Below are positions 54,359-63,059 of a DNA stretch of 64,000 nt, in pieces. Where the stretch lies: contig NZ_FOMK01000003.1 of assembly GCF_900112615.1 (NCBI RefSeq), positions 620,001 through 684,000 of the forward strand, written 5' to 3'. This DNA is from Chitinophaga sp. CF118. GTDB taxonomy: Bacteria; Bacteroidota; Bacteroidia; Chitinophagales; Chitinophagaceae. Position 1 is the first letter of the stretch. Every line of letters starts with the position of its first letter. Position numbers and translations under genes: made by a program. Below the pieces are notes generated by a model. That model was given only the letters and a program-made list of their open reading frames with translations. It made no database searches and was not told where the DNA came from.

Positions 54359-56098
54359 TTAGTTAGGTTTACTATATTTTTTCTTAAAACGACACATTGC
54401 CTGATGAAATACTACATTATGCTTATCCAATTGTTTCCGTATTTCTCCAGAATCCATAATTTTACTTGCCCTTTCAACGTATGACAAATAGGTAGAATAA
54501 GGAATAGGTGAATTTTTCTCAATTTCAACTTTCTGATATGAGTAATATCTATCTTTATTTAACTTAAGTTGTTTTCTTTCATGTTGCTTTTCTTTATTTA
54601 AATTAACATGCCTATACAATCTTTTTAATTGCCCTTTAAAAATAACAAATGGGCCACCCTCTTTTGATTGTATCCGACTGGCCCTAAGAGCCTTCCTCTT
54701 TACAGCATATATGATTCTTCTGTAAAATCTTGCAAGATTAGCCGACTTTATCAGCGTTTTATATCCATAAAACTCAAAGCCTAAATAAGTTAACGGTCTT
54801 CCCAGCGAGCAGCAATCCCCTAAACAATAATCCTCTAATACACGGTAGTCTGGATCACATTTCTTTTCACTAATAAGAATAGAAGTAAGTCTGTTCTCTT
54901 CGTATCCCACTTGTATATTTTTGAACAAATACTTTTCTGTTTTCTCTCTACTTATTTTAACATGGCTTGATAATATTTTCTCCATAATATAATTCTCAAT
55001 ATCTGCGGCTTCATCAGGTTTACAAACAATCAGAATATCATCTGAATATCTTCTATAATATGCATCATACTTTTCAACAACTTCATTAAGTATAGATTTA
55101 TCAAAATTTAATAAATATAAATTGGCCAGGACAGCACTTATAGGTAATCCTTGAGGAATCCCCTTAATAATATATCTTTTCCCTTTTGTGTTCTTATGTT
55201 GTTCAATCCTTTTAACAAATGGATGTTTAAAAACTTTGATTTGCTTTTCCTTTAAGATCTTCCTGAATTCCTGAAATGATTCGAAGAATGCTTCCTTTCC
55301 TGTATTTCTTCTTATCTGAAACAATTTTCTTTCATCAAATCCTTTTTGCTTTATACTATTAGATCTCTTCCTTAAGTCGTCCAATAATATATACCTAAAA
55401 TCAGTGGCAGCCTTAAAAACATTATAATGAGCACCATTAAGTTTTCTCACTTTAAATAAATCACACCATGCAGATTTTAGTGTGTTATGGTCAATTTCAT
55501 TGAAAAAACTTTTTATATCAAACATTAGTACTGAACAACCATGATCATCAATTGTTGCCCGCATCTTTATCTCCTGAAAAGCTTCACTCGCAAAATGGAT
55601 AGTACTTTTTCCTTTGCCGCTCCCATCATCATCGTCAAAAACAATTTTTCGATAAGCAATAATACATTCTGATAATCCTTTACGTTTGTTCAACTCTTCT
55701 TCATATAACCCTTGGAGTATTTCGGCATAATACCCAAATATTAAAGCATCTATATGGGTAGAGTAATGCAAAGGCCTAATTTTGGTGCTTTTTTTAACTT
55801 TATAAGGTGATTTCGAATCCTTATATGAATGAGCCCTTTTCTTTTTTGTATTACCACCTGAGTCCTTATTGGAGGCTTCGTTATTTAACTGATATTCATC
55901 CAAAGGAATTTTTTTATACTTTCTTTCTTTAATATTTGAATGAATAAGAGGACTGAAAGAATGCTTTGCAACAAAGCCTTCATTTTGAACTTTTGAGATT
56001 AATTCTGAAGAATTTTTGAAAACGTCAAGTTTCGGAGTAACATGCAAATACCCTCTGCTTTTCAGCCAAGAAGGTATATTTTCATTTAGTGGTATCAT
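54359..56098 (-). CDS. Defence-type reverse transcriptase (Abi/UG-like, subgroup not assigned)
   Basis: A 579-residue reverse transcriptase. The N-terminal part (WLKSRGYLHV at 11-20) is followed by a basic stretch (85-105) and a helical region with IRPLHY (107-112). The palm holds FDIKSFFNEID (193-203, first catalytic Asp at 194), GIPQGLPIS (313-321) and the active-site YSDD (351-354); LGFEFYG follows at 439. YSDD replaces YADD, as in many UG/Abi-type enzymes. A basic, helix-rich C-terminal extension (about 450-579) has no known domain. There is no retron-like RNA, group II maturase domain or CRISPR cas1. It is AT-richer than the core genes. Divergent from the WYL-like gene. Relatives of this type give phage protection in other bacteria; the role here is inferred. 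Confidence 0.85.
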   Translation of the reverse strand: MIPLNENIPSWLKSRGYLHVTPKLDVFKNSSELISKVQNEGFVAKHSFSPLIHSNIKERKYKKIPLDEYQLNNEASNKDSGGNTKKKRAHSYKDSKSPYKVKKSTKIRPLHYSTHIDALIFGYYAEILQGLYEEELNKRKGLSECIIAYRKIVFDDDDGSGKGKSTIHFASEAFQEIKMRATIDDHGCSVLMFDIKSFFNEIDHNTLKSAWCDLFKVRKLNGAHYNVFKAATDFRYILLDDLRKRSNSIKQKGFDERKLFQIRRNTGKEAFFESFQEFRKILKEKQIKVFKHPFVKRIEQHKNTKGKRYIIKGIPQGLPISAVLANLYLLNFDKSILNEVVEKYDAYYRRYSDDILIVCKPDEAADIENYIMEKILSSHVKISREKTEKYLFKNIQVGYEENRLTSILISEKKCDPDYRVLEDYCLGDCCSLGRPLTYLGFEFYGYKTLIKSANLARFYRRIIYAVKRKALRASRIQSKEGGPFVIFKGQLKRLYRHVNLNKEKQHERKQLKLNKDRYYSYQKVEIEKNSPIPYSTYLSYVERASKIMDSGEIRKQLDKHNVVFHQAMCRFKKKYSKPN

Positions 56099-56532
56099 AA
56101 AAATAGCCCTGCATCTATAGTGTAACGGATTTCTCTACAAACATTACCCCCAATAAAGAGTCAAGCCAGAATTCAAAAAATGAATCACACTATTGTTCAA
56201 TTCTACATATCAATTCATCACTAAACAAGCAATAACTATGAAGTCGTTGATCATTATAGGAATAATCGCTATATTCGAGTTGCGAATGGAATGCACCCAA
56301 GGTCATGTTGAGGCTGTAATCCTGCATCTGGCATTGCGCGCAATGGCAGGAATGCTACAGGTCCTTCATAGTATCCTATTGCATCCACATGGCAATCTCT
56401 TACCTGTTATCCTAATTATATAACAGTAAGCTCTGTTTTAACACAGTAACTTTATGGCTTAATACTAGTTGTCTGTAATCCCTTAAGATGCAAGGCATGA
56501 TCAAATATACATATTAAAATTTATCCCAAAAA
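56099..56532. other. Divergent RT/WYL-like gene intergenic region, possible RNA or relic
   Basis: 434 bases between divergent start codons. Other defence RTs use an upstream non-coding RNA, so one could lie here; I see no strong hairpin or promoter. It also contains a decayed small frame (56238-56423). Confidence 0.4.
56238..56423 (+). pseudogene. Possible decayed small secreted gene
   Basis: An ATG begins a signal-like stretch (MKSLIIIGIIAIF) that then becomes compositionally odd. In another frame the same DNA reads CNPASGIARNGRNATGPS then a stop, then a coherent continuation. This looks like a broken small gene, though chance cannot be excluded. Confidence 0.2.
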
Positions 56533-57684
56533 ATGGATTCTTCAAAATTTAATGTAGGGGATACAGTTACATTAAGTTCCCATCCTTATAATAATAATTT
56601 CCACAATATAATCATAAGCGGGGATGGTTCACACCTTCCTCCACTACTAGTCATAAAAGAAGTATTTGCTACAAGTCAGAATCTACCTCCTGGAAATGCA
56701 GCAGGGCAGCACTATAAATGCATTTGCGTTTATTATTCATCTCATAATTCATCGTTTAAAGAAATTACGGTGATGGATACTGACATCAAACAGATTCTTG
56801 TTCATACTGATTTGATAAATCATAATTTATTGAAACGAGGAGAATTAGTTAGATTTATAACTACTGGATATGAACTGCATAAACGGAAATCATCTCTTAC
56901 TTATGAAGAGAACCAGGCTAACTCTGATGTAAATCGTCTAAGCATTAATCCACTTTTATCTTATTTACCACCAGTAATGCAAGTGCTGAATTGGGAGATA
57001 AATAATTCAAAGCTTCCTCTTTCTAATAAAAAAACAAATGAAACTATAAGGTGGATAACTTCTATAAATGTAACCTGCGCATATTTCAATCCAATCAAAG
57101 ATTCCATTACTGAAATTTCTCTACCTGTTGAATCACTTGAATTAATTCCTAAAGTTAACGAAGAGTATTTATTCTTAATTAACGAGTCGATAGACAAGAA
57201 TAGCTATTTATTGATTACTAAGGACAATATCCCTGCGATTATTAAACCTAACAGTATTAATTCCCGGGTAGGAGATTATTATATAAGAGGATTTGATTTA
57301 CTACTTAATAGAAATAGAGAGTTTAAGATTAATAGTAGTGAAATTTGCATTGAAAAAATGGAAAAATATTTCTTAAATACTGTTCCTCAATTTGACAAGA
57401 CTAACATTTCAAAATCACTTTTGAGCAGTTCCATTTTGCAAGAATTAAAGAATTCTATTGAAACGGCAAAAGAAAATTCTTCATATATCAGAATTCAATA
57501 TAAAAACCGGAATAATGAAATATCATATCGTACACTTTCACACTATGAATTATACAATTTACAGGAACTTGATACTTATTATTTAAGAGGTTTCTGCTTA
57601 TTAAGACAGGAGCCTAGATTATTTAAATTGCTCAGAATTCAACATTTAATGGAATTAAATCTAAAATTCGAACATGTCCAATAA
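56533..57684 (+). CDS. Unknown RT-neighbour protein: two SH3/YodC-like and two WYL-like modules
   Basis: A 383-residue soluble protein. The first module (6-92) starts FNVGDTVTLSSH like YodC/DUF2158 and contains HLPPLLVIKEVF. A second (103-205) repeats the pattern with YLPPVMQVLNWE and VTCAYFNPIKD. Two WYL-like segments follow: DYYIRGFDLLLNRNREFKI (248-266), and a fuller one (318-375) with IRIQYKNRNNEISYRTLSHY and YYLRGFCLLRQEPRLFKLLR. There is no clear DNA-binding winged helix. WYL domains usually bind nucleic acid or nucleotide ligands and regulate phage defence genes. Facing away from the RT, this protein may be its sensor or regulator (inference). Confidence 0.6.
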   Translation: MDSSKFNVGDTVTLSSHPYNNNFHNIIISGDGSHLPPLLVIKEVFATSQNLPPGNAAGQHYKCICVYYSSHNSSFKEITVMDTDIKQILVHTDLINHNLLKRGELVRFITTGYELHKRKSSLTYEENQANSDVNRLSINPLLSYLPPVMQVLNWEINNSKLPLSNKKTNETIRWITSINVTCAYFNPIKDSITEISLPVESLELIPKVNEEYLFLINESIDKNSYLLITKDNIPAIIKPNSINSRVGDYYIRGFDLLLNRNREFKINSSEICIEKMEKYFLNTVPQFDKTNISKSLLSSSILQELKNSIETAKENSSYIRIQYKNRNNEISYRTLSHYELYNLQELDTYYLRGFCLLRQEPRLFKLLRIQHLMELNLKFEHVQ

Positions 57685-58278
57685 TATTTTTAAGCTACAT
57701 AAAATTGAAATTTCGCTAACTCTTTAAATAGGTTTGCCTAATAAACAGAAAAGGTTCGCAATCATAAATTATGAATCTTTTACTGATTAATTTTAGATAG
57801 ATCGTTGGAACAACTGGTTTCGAACTTATATAGTTTCTTCTCATTGAACAATGCGCAATTGCTTTCGGTAACTATATACTTTTCTGTAATCGAAAAAATC
57901 AGTATCAAGTTCGTAAATTGCCTAATTTTCTTATCTTCGTTTCGACAGGTAGAAAGGGTTGGAAATCGTGCAAAACAGGCACGCTTTTTCAATGTTTGAA
58001 ATACGGCGCCATTCATTTGACATTCAGAGTTTATAAAATATTGGTATCCAGAATAATAGTATTCCACCACTGGGCACACTAGTGGAAAGGTCGGAGAATT
58101 CTCCGACCTTTCTTTTTTTCTCTTCTTCTGAACCCGCTACGGGCCTGCTTATCAACTCTAATATTACATTCGGTTTGAAGTTTATTTTCTGAGAAAATCA
58201 TTTTTTTTAAGAAGATCGAACCAATGATTTGTTTTTTGCCGATTGGGGAAGCTGCGATGTAGCGGGTGGCGATGTTTT
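57685..58278. other. Gap after the WYL-like gene, tRNA-end-like sequence and terminator
   Basis: 594 bases with frames open on both strands but no family. CTGGGCAC (58070-58077), which equals the tRNA-Leu 3' end, is followed at once by a strong terminator (58086). It may be a remnant of an earlier attachment site. Confidence 0.5.
58086..58119. terminator. Strong hairpin terminator
   Basis: 11-bp perfect arms AAAGGTCGGAG / CTCCGACCTTT with AATT loop, then a seven-T run. Confidence 0.93.
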
Positions 58279-59031
58279 TTATCTGTTAGGTAAACTATAA
58301 GTGATCTTACCCTGTGCATCCAGAAAATTCAATTTGGCATTACCGTTAGAGTCTACCAGCATTTGCAGTCGTGCCTGTCCCATGCGGTCGGCCAATGTCA
58401 CCATTGCAGTTTTGCTATTGTCTTTACCGACAAAGATACGTTCTGCCACCGCCTTTCTGCCTTCTTCCGGTACCATCAGCTTATGTAGTAATGCTTCTTT
58501 TTCGGGACTATCAGGCAGTTTTTGCGCGTTTTTATATGCAGCGCGCCAATCCGGCCAATAAGGTGAGGTTTGCCAGTCGTCTATGTGTAATCCTGTTTTC
58601 TGCTGACCGTTTATATCCTGATAACTCAGATACAGTACCTGGTTGGAGTTGTACTGGTCGAACGAAAGATGACCAAAGGCGCTATACTGTCCGCTGCTAT
58701 CGGTAGATCCTGTGAATACCAATCCTCCGTTTTCAGTACCCTCATCGTTGAAGAATATTATGCCGGGCCTGGTGCCACCTGGAATAGGCGGATTCAATGG
58801 CTTGCCATAGAACAGGTTTTGCTGAGAGCGACTTTTGTTAGAGATTACCATCCTTAATTGGCCGTTTTCCTCTACTACGTTGATGCGTTCTACTGTAATT
58901 TCTTTAAACTTTTCCATGCCGGATTTAGAGAAGGCGAATAATCCGGCACTCACTACGAGTAGTATCAAAAAAAGGGAATAAAGTCTGAGTCTTTTAATCT
59001 CCCTTTCCATTTGAGCAAATCTTTCTTCCAT
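58279..59031 (-). CDS. Membrane-anchored protein of unknown function
   Basis: A 250-residue protein with an N-terminal coiled stretch and one membrane helix (about 17-35). The outer part is beta-rich, with repeats of the type GQLRMVISN, ARLQMLVDSNG and AKLNFLDAQG that resemble stacked strands. Similar proteins occur in Bacteroidota, but I know of no assigned role. Not clearly part of the island's RT module. Confidence 0.65.
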   Translation of the reverse strand: MEERFAQMEREIKRLRLYSLFLILLVVSAGLFAFSKSGMEKFKEITVERINVVEENGQLRMVISNKSRSQQNLFYGKPLNPPIPGGTRPGIIFFNDEGTENGGLVFTGSTDSSGQYSAFGHLSFDQYNSNQVLYLSYQDINGQQKTGLHIDDWQTSPYWPDWRAAYKNAQKLPDSPEKEALLHKLMVPEEGRKAVAERIFVGKDNSKTAMVTLADRMGQARLQMLVDSNGNAKLNFLDAQGKITYSLPNR

Positions 59032-59195
59032 GGTCTTGTGTTTGAATTAGGCCGCAAACCTAATAAAGTTTTAGCTCTTTGCCGATCTCTCTATATGGAA
59101 ATGATTAAAACCTTCGGTTGTTCATAAACTGCAACTCTTTAATAATCAACATTATTTGGTTCGAAAACCTACCACTACTGGGCACCAACAAAAAG

Positions 59196-59224
59196 AAGTC
59201 TCTTGATTATCGGGAGGCTTTTTT
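59196..59224 (+). terminator. Hairpin terminator behind a tRNA-end-like sequence
   Basis: AAGTCTC pairs with GAGGCTT (one G.T), then a T run. It follows CTGGGCAC at 59178-59185. Confidence 0.7.
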
Positions 59225-59582
59225 GTTTTCTGCATGTTAATTTTTTGTCGTTTTTCCCTTTCTACCACATTTTTTGGCAGGTAAATGAAAGCACTTTTAC
59301 AGGCACACGACCAACACACTACAGGCACAAATGGCCAAAATCAACTACTCAAAACAGCCGAAAAAAGCCCTTTTTGACAAGCAGTCTGTCAAGCAAAATG
59401 ACAAGCGTCACTGACAACCAATTTCAGGGCGAAATGACATACTGGACACTCTTACCAACCCGTTTTAACAAAATTTCTTTCTCACACATTCCATTCATGC
59501 AAATTCTACCACTTTAATTGAAAGCTGTCAGGCATTGACATGCACAATGACAGAGATTGCGTTTATTCCGGCAGAACTAACA

Positions 59583-59616
59583 GATTTCTGTTTTGGGCAC
59601 AAAAATCTTGTAAGTC
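59583..59616 (+). repeat. Candidate attR: diverged copy of the tRNA-Leu 3' end
   Basis: Bases 59583-59602 match tRNA-Leu 47071-47090 at 18 of 20 positions, and TGTAAGTC (59609-59616) also follows as in 47099-47106, with a 2-base gap. This fits the far end of an element that entered at the tRNA. Confidence 0.6.
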
Positions 59617-59728
59617 GAAATGTTTGCGAGGTTAAAAAATAATAAATTATACTTTGTGAAATTCTTTATATTAGTTGAGAGCGTGTGTTAGATAACGATT
59701 AAAAGGTAGTACCAACCATTCTTCCCTT

Positions 59729-61669
59729 ATGAATAAAACAGTCGTTGTTATTGGTATATTGTTGATAGCACTGCAACCATACCAGCCCTGCCAGGCGCAA
59801 TCTGCCAACATTTCCGGGTTACGAAGCAAGATACTTGCCAGGCAACAACAACCTGGCTATTTAAAAGATACAGCCTATGTTGATCTACTTGACAGCCTGG
59901 CCTTTGCCTATTACAAGATTAGCGTCGACAGCCTGGTTTTCTACAGCGACAAGGCCCTGGCACTTGCAACCCAAATGGGGTATGCCAGGGGCCAGTCCAT
60001 AAGTCTAAGGCATAAAGGAAATGCCTATTTTGAACTGGGCGACTATTCAAAAATGTTACAGTATTACCAGGATGCACTTCGTGTGGCAGAGAAGGCGAAC
60101 GATTCGCTACTCATGGCGAAAGCCATGTACAATATAGGGAATAATGCCTACCTGATAATAGGGAGAGATGAGGACGCCCGGAATATACTAAAAAAGGCAG
60201 CCGATATTTTTCAAGCCAGGAAAGACAGCCTTGCCTTGTATCAGGCAATAGCTGTAATTGGGAGACTTTGGACCTATGATGAAAAGTACGAAGAGGCGTT
60301 GTCATGTTTTAATCGTGCATTGCAGGTGGCAACAGCCTTGAAAGACAGGTATGCCATTGCGATAGTCAACGAGCAAGTTGGACTGCTTTACCAGGCCGAA
60401 GGCAGATTAAAAGAAGCATTGGCCTTGTTACTTCAAGCCTGGGATTATTTTAGTAATACCGATGATATGCCACGCCAGTCCATATGCGCCACCGAGGTTG
60501 CCAATGTATATATTCAGTTAAAGAACTACCCAATGGCTTTAAAATATGCCAGTATAAGCTTACAAAAGGCGCAGGCGGTAAAAAGTAAACGCCATATTCT
60601 GATGGCCTCCAGAGAGATGGCTGCTGCTTATGAAGCATTGGGCAATAATCGTTATGCATTGAAGTATTTCAAATTGATAAAGGAGGCTTCGGACAGTGTT
60701 GCTTATGAAACAATGCTTAAGAAAACAGAACAATTGGAGGCTCGCTATGAATATGAGAAAAAGGAAGCCCTTTTAAAAGCTGCCCAGGAAAAAAAGGATG
60801 CCCTGAATAAAGGAATTGTTCAGAAAAAGGAACTGCAGATTTTCATTGCTTTGCTGTTGATCCTGGTACTTATTCTTCTTGTTCTGTTACTAATCAGAAG
60901 TAGGGCAATCAAACAAAAGAACAACCTGATACTGGAAGCCAAGAATGAAGAAATAGAGCGACGAGCCTTATTATTGTTGAAAAATAACCAGGAAAAAGAC
61001 AACATGTTCTCCATCATTTCCCATGACCTGAAAGTGCCATTACATTCTCTAAAAGGGATACTGCAATTGCTGGTAAATAACTACCAGGAAAAGGAGACGA
61101 TCGAAACGATACTGGAAGAACTTCGCCGGGATATTAATCATTCTACGGAACTGGTGAATAACCTGCTGTTCTGGGCCAGCAGCCAGTTTAAGGGCTGTAT
61201 CTTTTTACCTGTTATATTTTCTGTACACCAGATCATAAACGATGCTTTACAAATTTTTATTAAACAGGCTACAACAAAAGACATTAAGCTTGAGCATGAA
61301 TTGACTGCTGAGGAAATAACTGTATGGGCCGACATAAATATGATACAGGTTATCATTCGTAACCTGGTGAGCAATGCTATTAAATTTTGTAACAAGGGTG
61401 ATGTTATTACCATTTCCGCAAGCACCATCAACGCTGTAGTTACCATAAGCGTGGCTGATAGCGGAATAGGCATACCGCCGGAAATACTGGAAAAAATAAA
61501 CCAGGGCCAGATGGTTTCCACTTTTGGTACGGCACATGAAAAGGGCATAGGCCTGGGCTTGCGGTTATGTTTTGAACTGGCCAAATTAAATAATGGCTTA
61601 TTAACAGTGCAAAGCAAGCCCGGAAAAGGCAGCATCTTCTACCTGGCATTGCCCTGCAAGCCTTTGTAA
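59729..61669 (+). CDS. TPR-repeat sensor histidine kinase
   Basis: A 646-residue membrane kinase. A signal peptide (ending CQAQ, about 24) leads to a periplasmic block of tetratricopeptide repeats (about 60-330; e.g. GNAYFELGDYSKMLQYYQDA). A coiled coil and one membrane helix (about 368-390) follow, then HisKA (ISHDLKVPLHSLKG), the N-box NLVSNAIKFCN, G1 DSGIGIP and G2 GIGLGLRL. No response regulator is next to it. TPR kinases of this type are common in Bacteroidota. Confidence 0.92.
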   Translation: MNKTVVVIGILLIALQPYQPCQAQSANISGLRSKILARQQQPGYLKDTAYVDLLDSLAFAYYKISVDSLVFYSDKALALATQMGYARGQSISLRHKGNAYFELGDYSKMLQYYQDALRVAEKANDSLLMAKAMYNIGNNAYLIIGRDEDARNILKKAADIFQARKDSLALYQAIAVIGRLWTYDEKYEEALSCFNRALQVATALKDRYAIAIVNEQVGLLYQAEGRLKEALALLLQAWDYFSNTDDMPRQSICATEVANVYIQLKNYPMALKYASISLQKAQAVKSKRHILMASREMAAAYEALGNNRYALKYFKLIKEASDSVAYETMLKKTEQLEARYEYEKKEALLKAAQEKKDALNKGIVQKKELQIFIALLLILVLILLVLLLIRSRAIKQKNNLILEAKNEEIERRALLLLKNNQEKDNMFSIISHDLKVPLHSLKGILQLLVNNYQEKETIETILEELRRDINHSTELVNNLLFWASSQFKGCIFLPVIFSVHQIINDALQIFIKQATTKDIKLEHELTAEEITVWADINMIQVIIRNLVSNAIKFCNKGDVITISASTINAVVTISVADSGIGIPPEILEKINQGQMVSTFGTAHEKGIGLGLRLCFELAKLNNGLLTVQSKPGKGSIFYLALPCKPL

Positions 61670-61768
61670 TGCTTGTTGCCATAGGTTGTTTGTGTGGGAA
61701 CGATTTGCTGCCGATGCTAACAACGTCATGCCCTGCTATTGCAAATACAACTGTTAGCGGCAGTGCAA

Positions 61769-62608
61769 TTAATCTTTCTTGTCCCACTTTCCATTTAAAA
61801 ACTCAAGTGAGACCTTTAAAAACTCAGATTGAAAATCGGCATTCTCGTGTGGTAGATGTCCTCCGTTAGGAACAATCCAAAGCCGGCTGTTGGGTATGTA
61901 TTGATGCATTTCTAACGCTTGCTGCAACGGAACAGCCTCGTCATTATCTCCTTGTACAACTAACCACTTAGCCTTGATTGTAGCCAATATATCCGGAGTA
62001 AAAGAAGGATCTCCATAAAGTGTTAGGTTATGCCAAAACTGCCTTGCCAAAAGCATCGCTTTTTTTGCACCGTATTGTTGGGTTGCCCATTCCATAAATT
62101 TCACATTGGCACTATCCGGTCCTCTTTTTGTTATAAAATCTCTGTCATACTTACTAAAATAAATTTGTGCACCGATTGCAATAACAGATTTAAATCTTTC
62201 CGGCTGCATTGTATTAAGATGTAGTAGTGTCATGCCTCCGCTGCTTGCGCCAATTGCATTCACTTTGTTTAGTTTCAACGAGTCCAACAAGGCAAGAATA
62301 ATTTTCGCATAGTCTCCATGCTTAAAATTGAAATCGTCTTCCTTATAAATATCAGATCGTCCATGCCCCATCATGTCAATGGCAATCGTTCTGAACTGCT
62401 TTGCGTAAGCTTGCACATACGGTTTCCATTCGTCAGCAGTTGAAAAAAAGTGGTGGAGTAACAAAAGAGGTTCGCCGGTACCGGTATCTTCATAATAAAT
62501 TTTGACACCGTTATAATTAAAGAATTTTCCGTTAGGATTAACTTTTACTTGCCCGTATGTGGTGAAGCAAGCGATGAAAACCAAAATTGAAATTGTAAAC
62601 TGTTTCAT
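61769..62608 (-). CDS. Secreted alpha/beta hydrolase
   Basis: A 279-residue protein with a signal peptide (ending TYGQ, about 20) and a typical fold: LLLLHHFFSTADEW oxyanion loop, nucleophile GASSGGM (Ser about 124), Asp in VVQGDNDEAVP, His in PNGGHLPHE near the C-terminus. Natural substrate unknown; the family includes esterases and haloperoxidase-like enzymes. Single gene, convergent with the TPR kinase. Confidence 0.85.
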   Translation of the reverse strand: MKQFTISILVFIACFTTYGQVKVNPNGKFFNYNGVKIYYEDTGTGEPLLLLHHFFSTADEWKPYVQAYAKQFRTIAIDMMGHGRSDIYKEDDFNFKHGDYAKIILALLDSLKLNKVNAIGASSGGMTLLHLNTMQPERFKSVIAIGAQIYFSKYDRDFITKRGPDSANVKFMEWATQQYGAKKAMLLARQFWHNLTLYGDPSFTPDILATIKAKWLVVQGDNDEAVPLQQALEMHQYIPNSRLWIVPNGGHLPHENADFQSEFLKVSLEFLNGKWDKKD

Positions 62609-62746
62609 GTTTTGATTTGTTTTAAACTGTGACCGGCGACTGCATTGCCGCTAACATTATATTTCCGCTATAATACGCTACTTTTAACGGGAAACAGTAT
62701 TTGCAAGTTATTGTTTTTTAACTGTTTAGCCAAATAAACGTGGTTA

Positions 62747-63031
62747 TCATCGGGTAGCGCAAATACAACTTAGGTCTTTCCAAACTAAGTCATTCCCTTC
62801 GGAATATGGCATATTATTTTCGTCAATTTCTATCAGCTGAGTTGCTGGTACTCCAGAGATCACACCCCAGATAATTTGTACATCCGCGTGAGCAAGAACG
62901 TTAAATTCTTCAGGTGACAGGATAAAATAGTCATGATCATAGTTAAGCGGAACCGGATCCGAAGACATAAACTCTAAATCTGATATTAACCAGTTAAAGC
63001 TTCTGACATCATCCCAAATCGGAATAATCAA
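62747..63031 (-). CDS. Small protein of unknown function
   Basis: A 94-residue acidic soluble protein with several Trp and aromatic residues (IPIWDDVRSFNWLI, DYFILSPEEFNVLAHADVQ). No family I can name. It lies 28 bases after the SDR stop in the same direction, so it is probably its operon partner. Confidence 0.6.
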   Translation of the reverse strand: MIIPIWDDVRSFNWLISDLEFMSSDPVPLNYDHDYFILSPEEFNVLAHADVQIIWGVISGVPATQLIEIDENNMPYSEGNDLVWKDLSCICATR

Positions 63032-63059
63032 AGAGGCCTTTAACTGGTTAATATAATAA

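Larger units (their letters stand above)
59032..59728. other. Right-end region of the island
   Basis: 697 bases. It includes a second tRNA-end-like CTGGGCACC with terminator (59178-59224), a 27-codon frame (59331-59414) reading MAKINYSKQPKKALFDKQ at its start, several TGACA-type repeats including TTGACAAGCAG (59374-59384), and the attR-like copy at 59583. Confidence 0.5.

Noticed and set aside
54359..56098. RT as retron or group II intron maturase
   Set aside because: No msr/msd-like inverted repeats flank it, and no maturase or endonuclease domain is seen; motif style is UG/Abi-like.
57780..58079. Frames on both strands after the WYL-like gene
   Set aside because: Overlapping frames on opposite strands without any recognisable motif.
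59203..59517. A 104-codon plus-strand frame near the island's right end
   Set aside because: Starts inside a terminator tail and has no coding character.
61669..61869. Short plus-strand frame after the TPR kinase
   Set aside because: It overlaps the 3' part of the hydrolase gene on the other strand and has no family.
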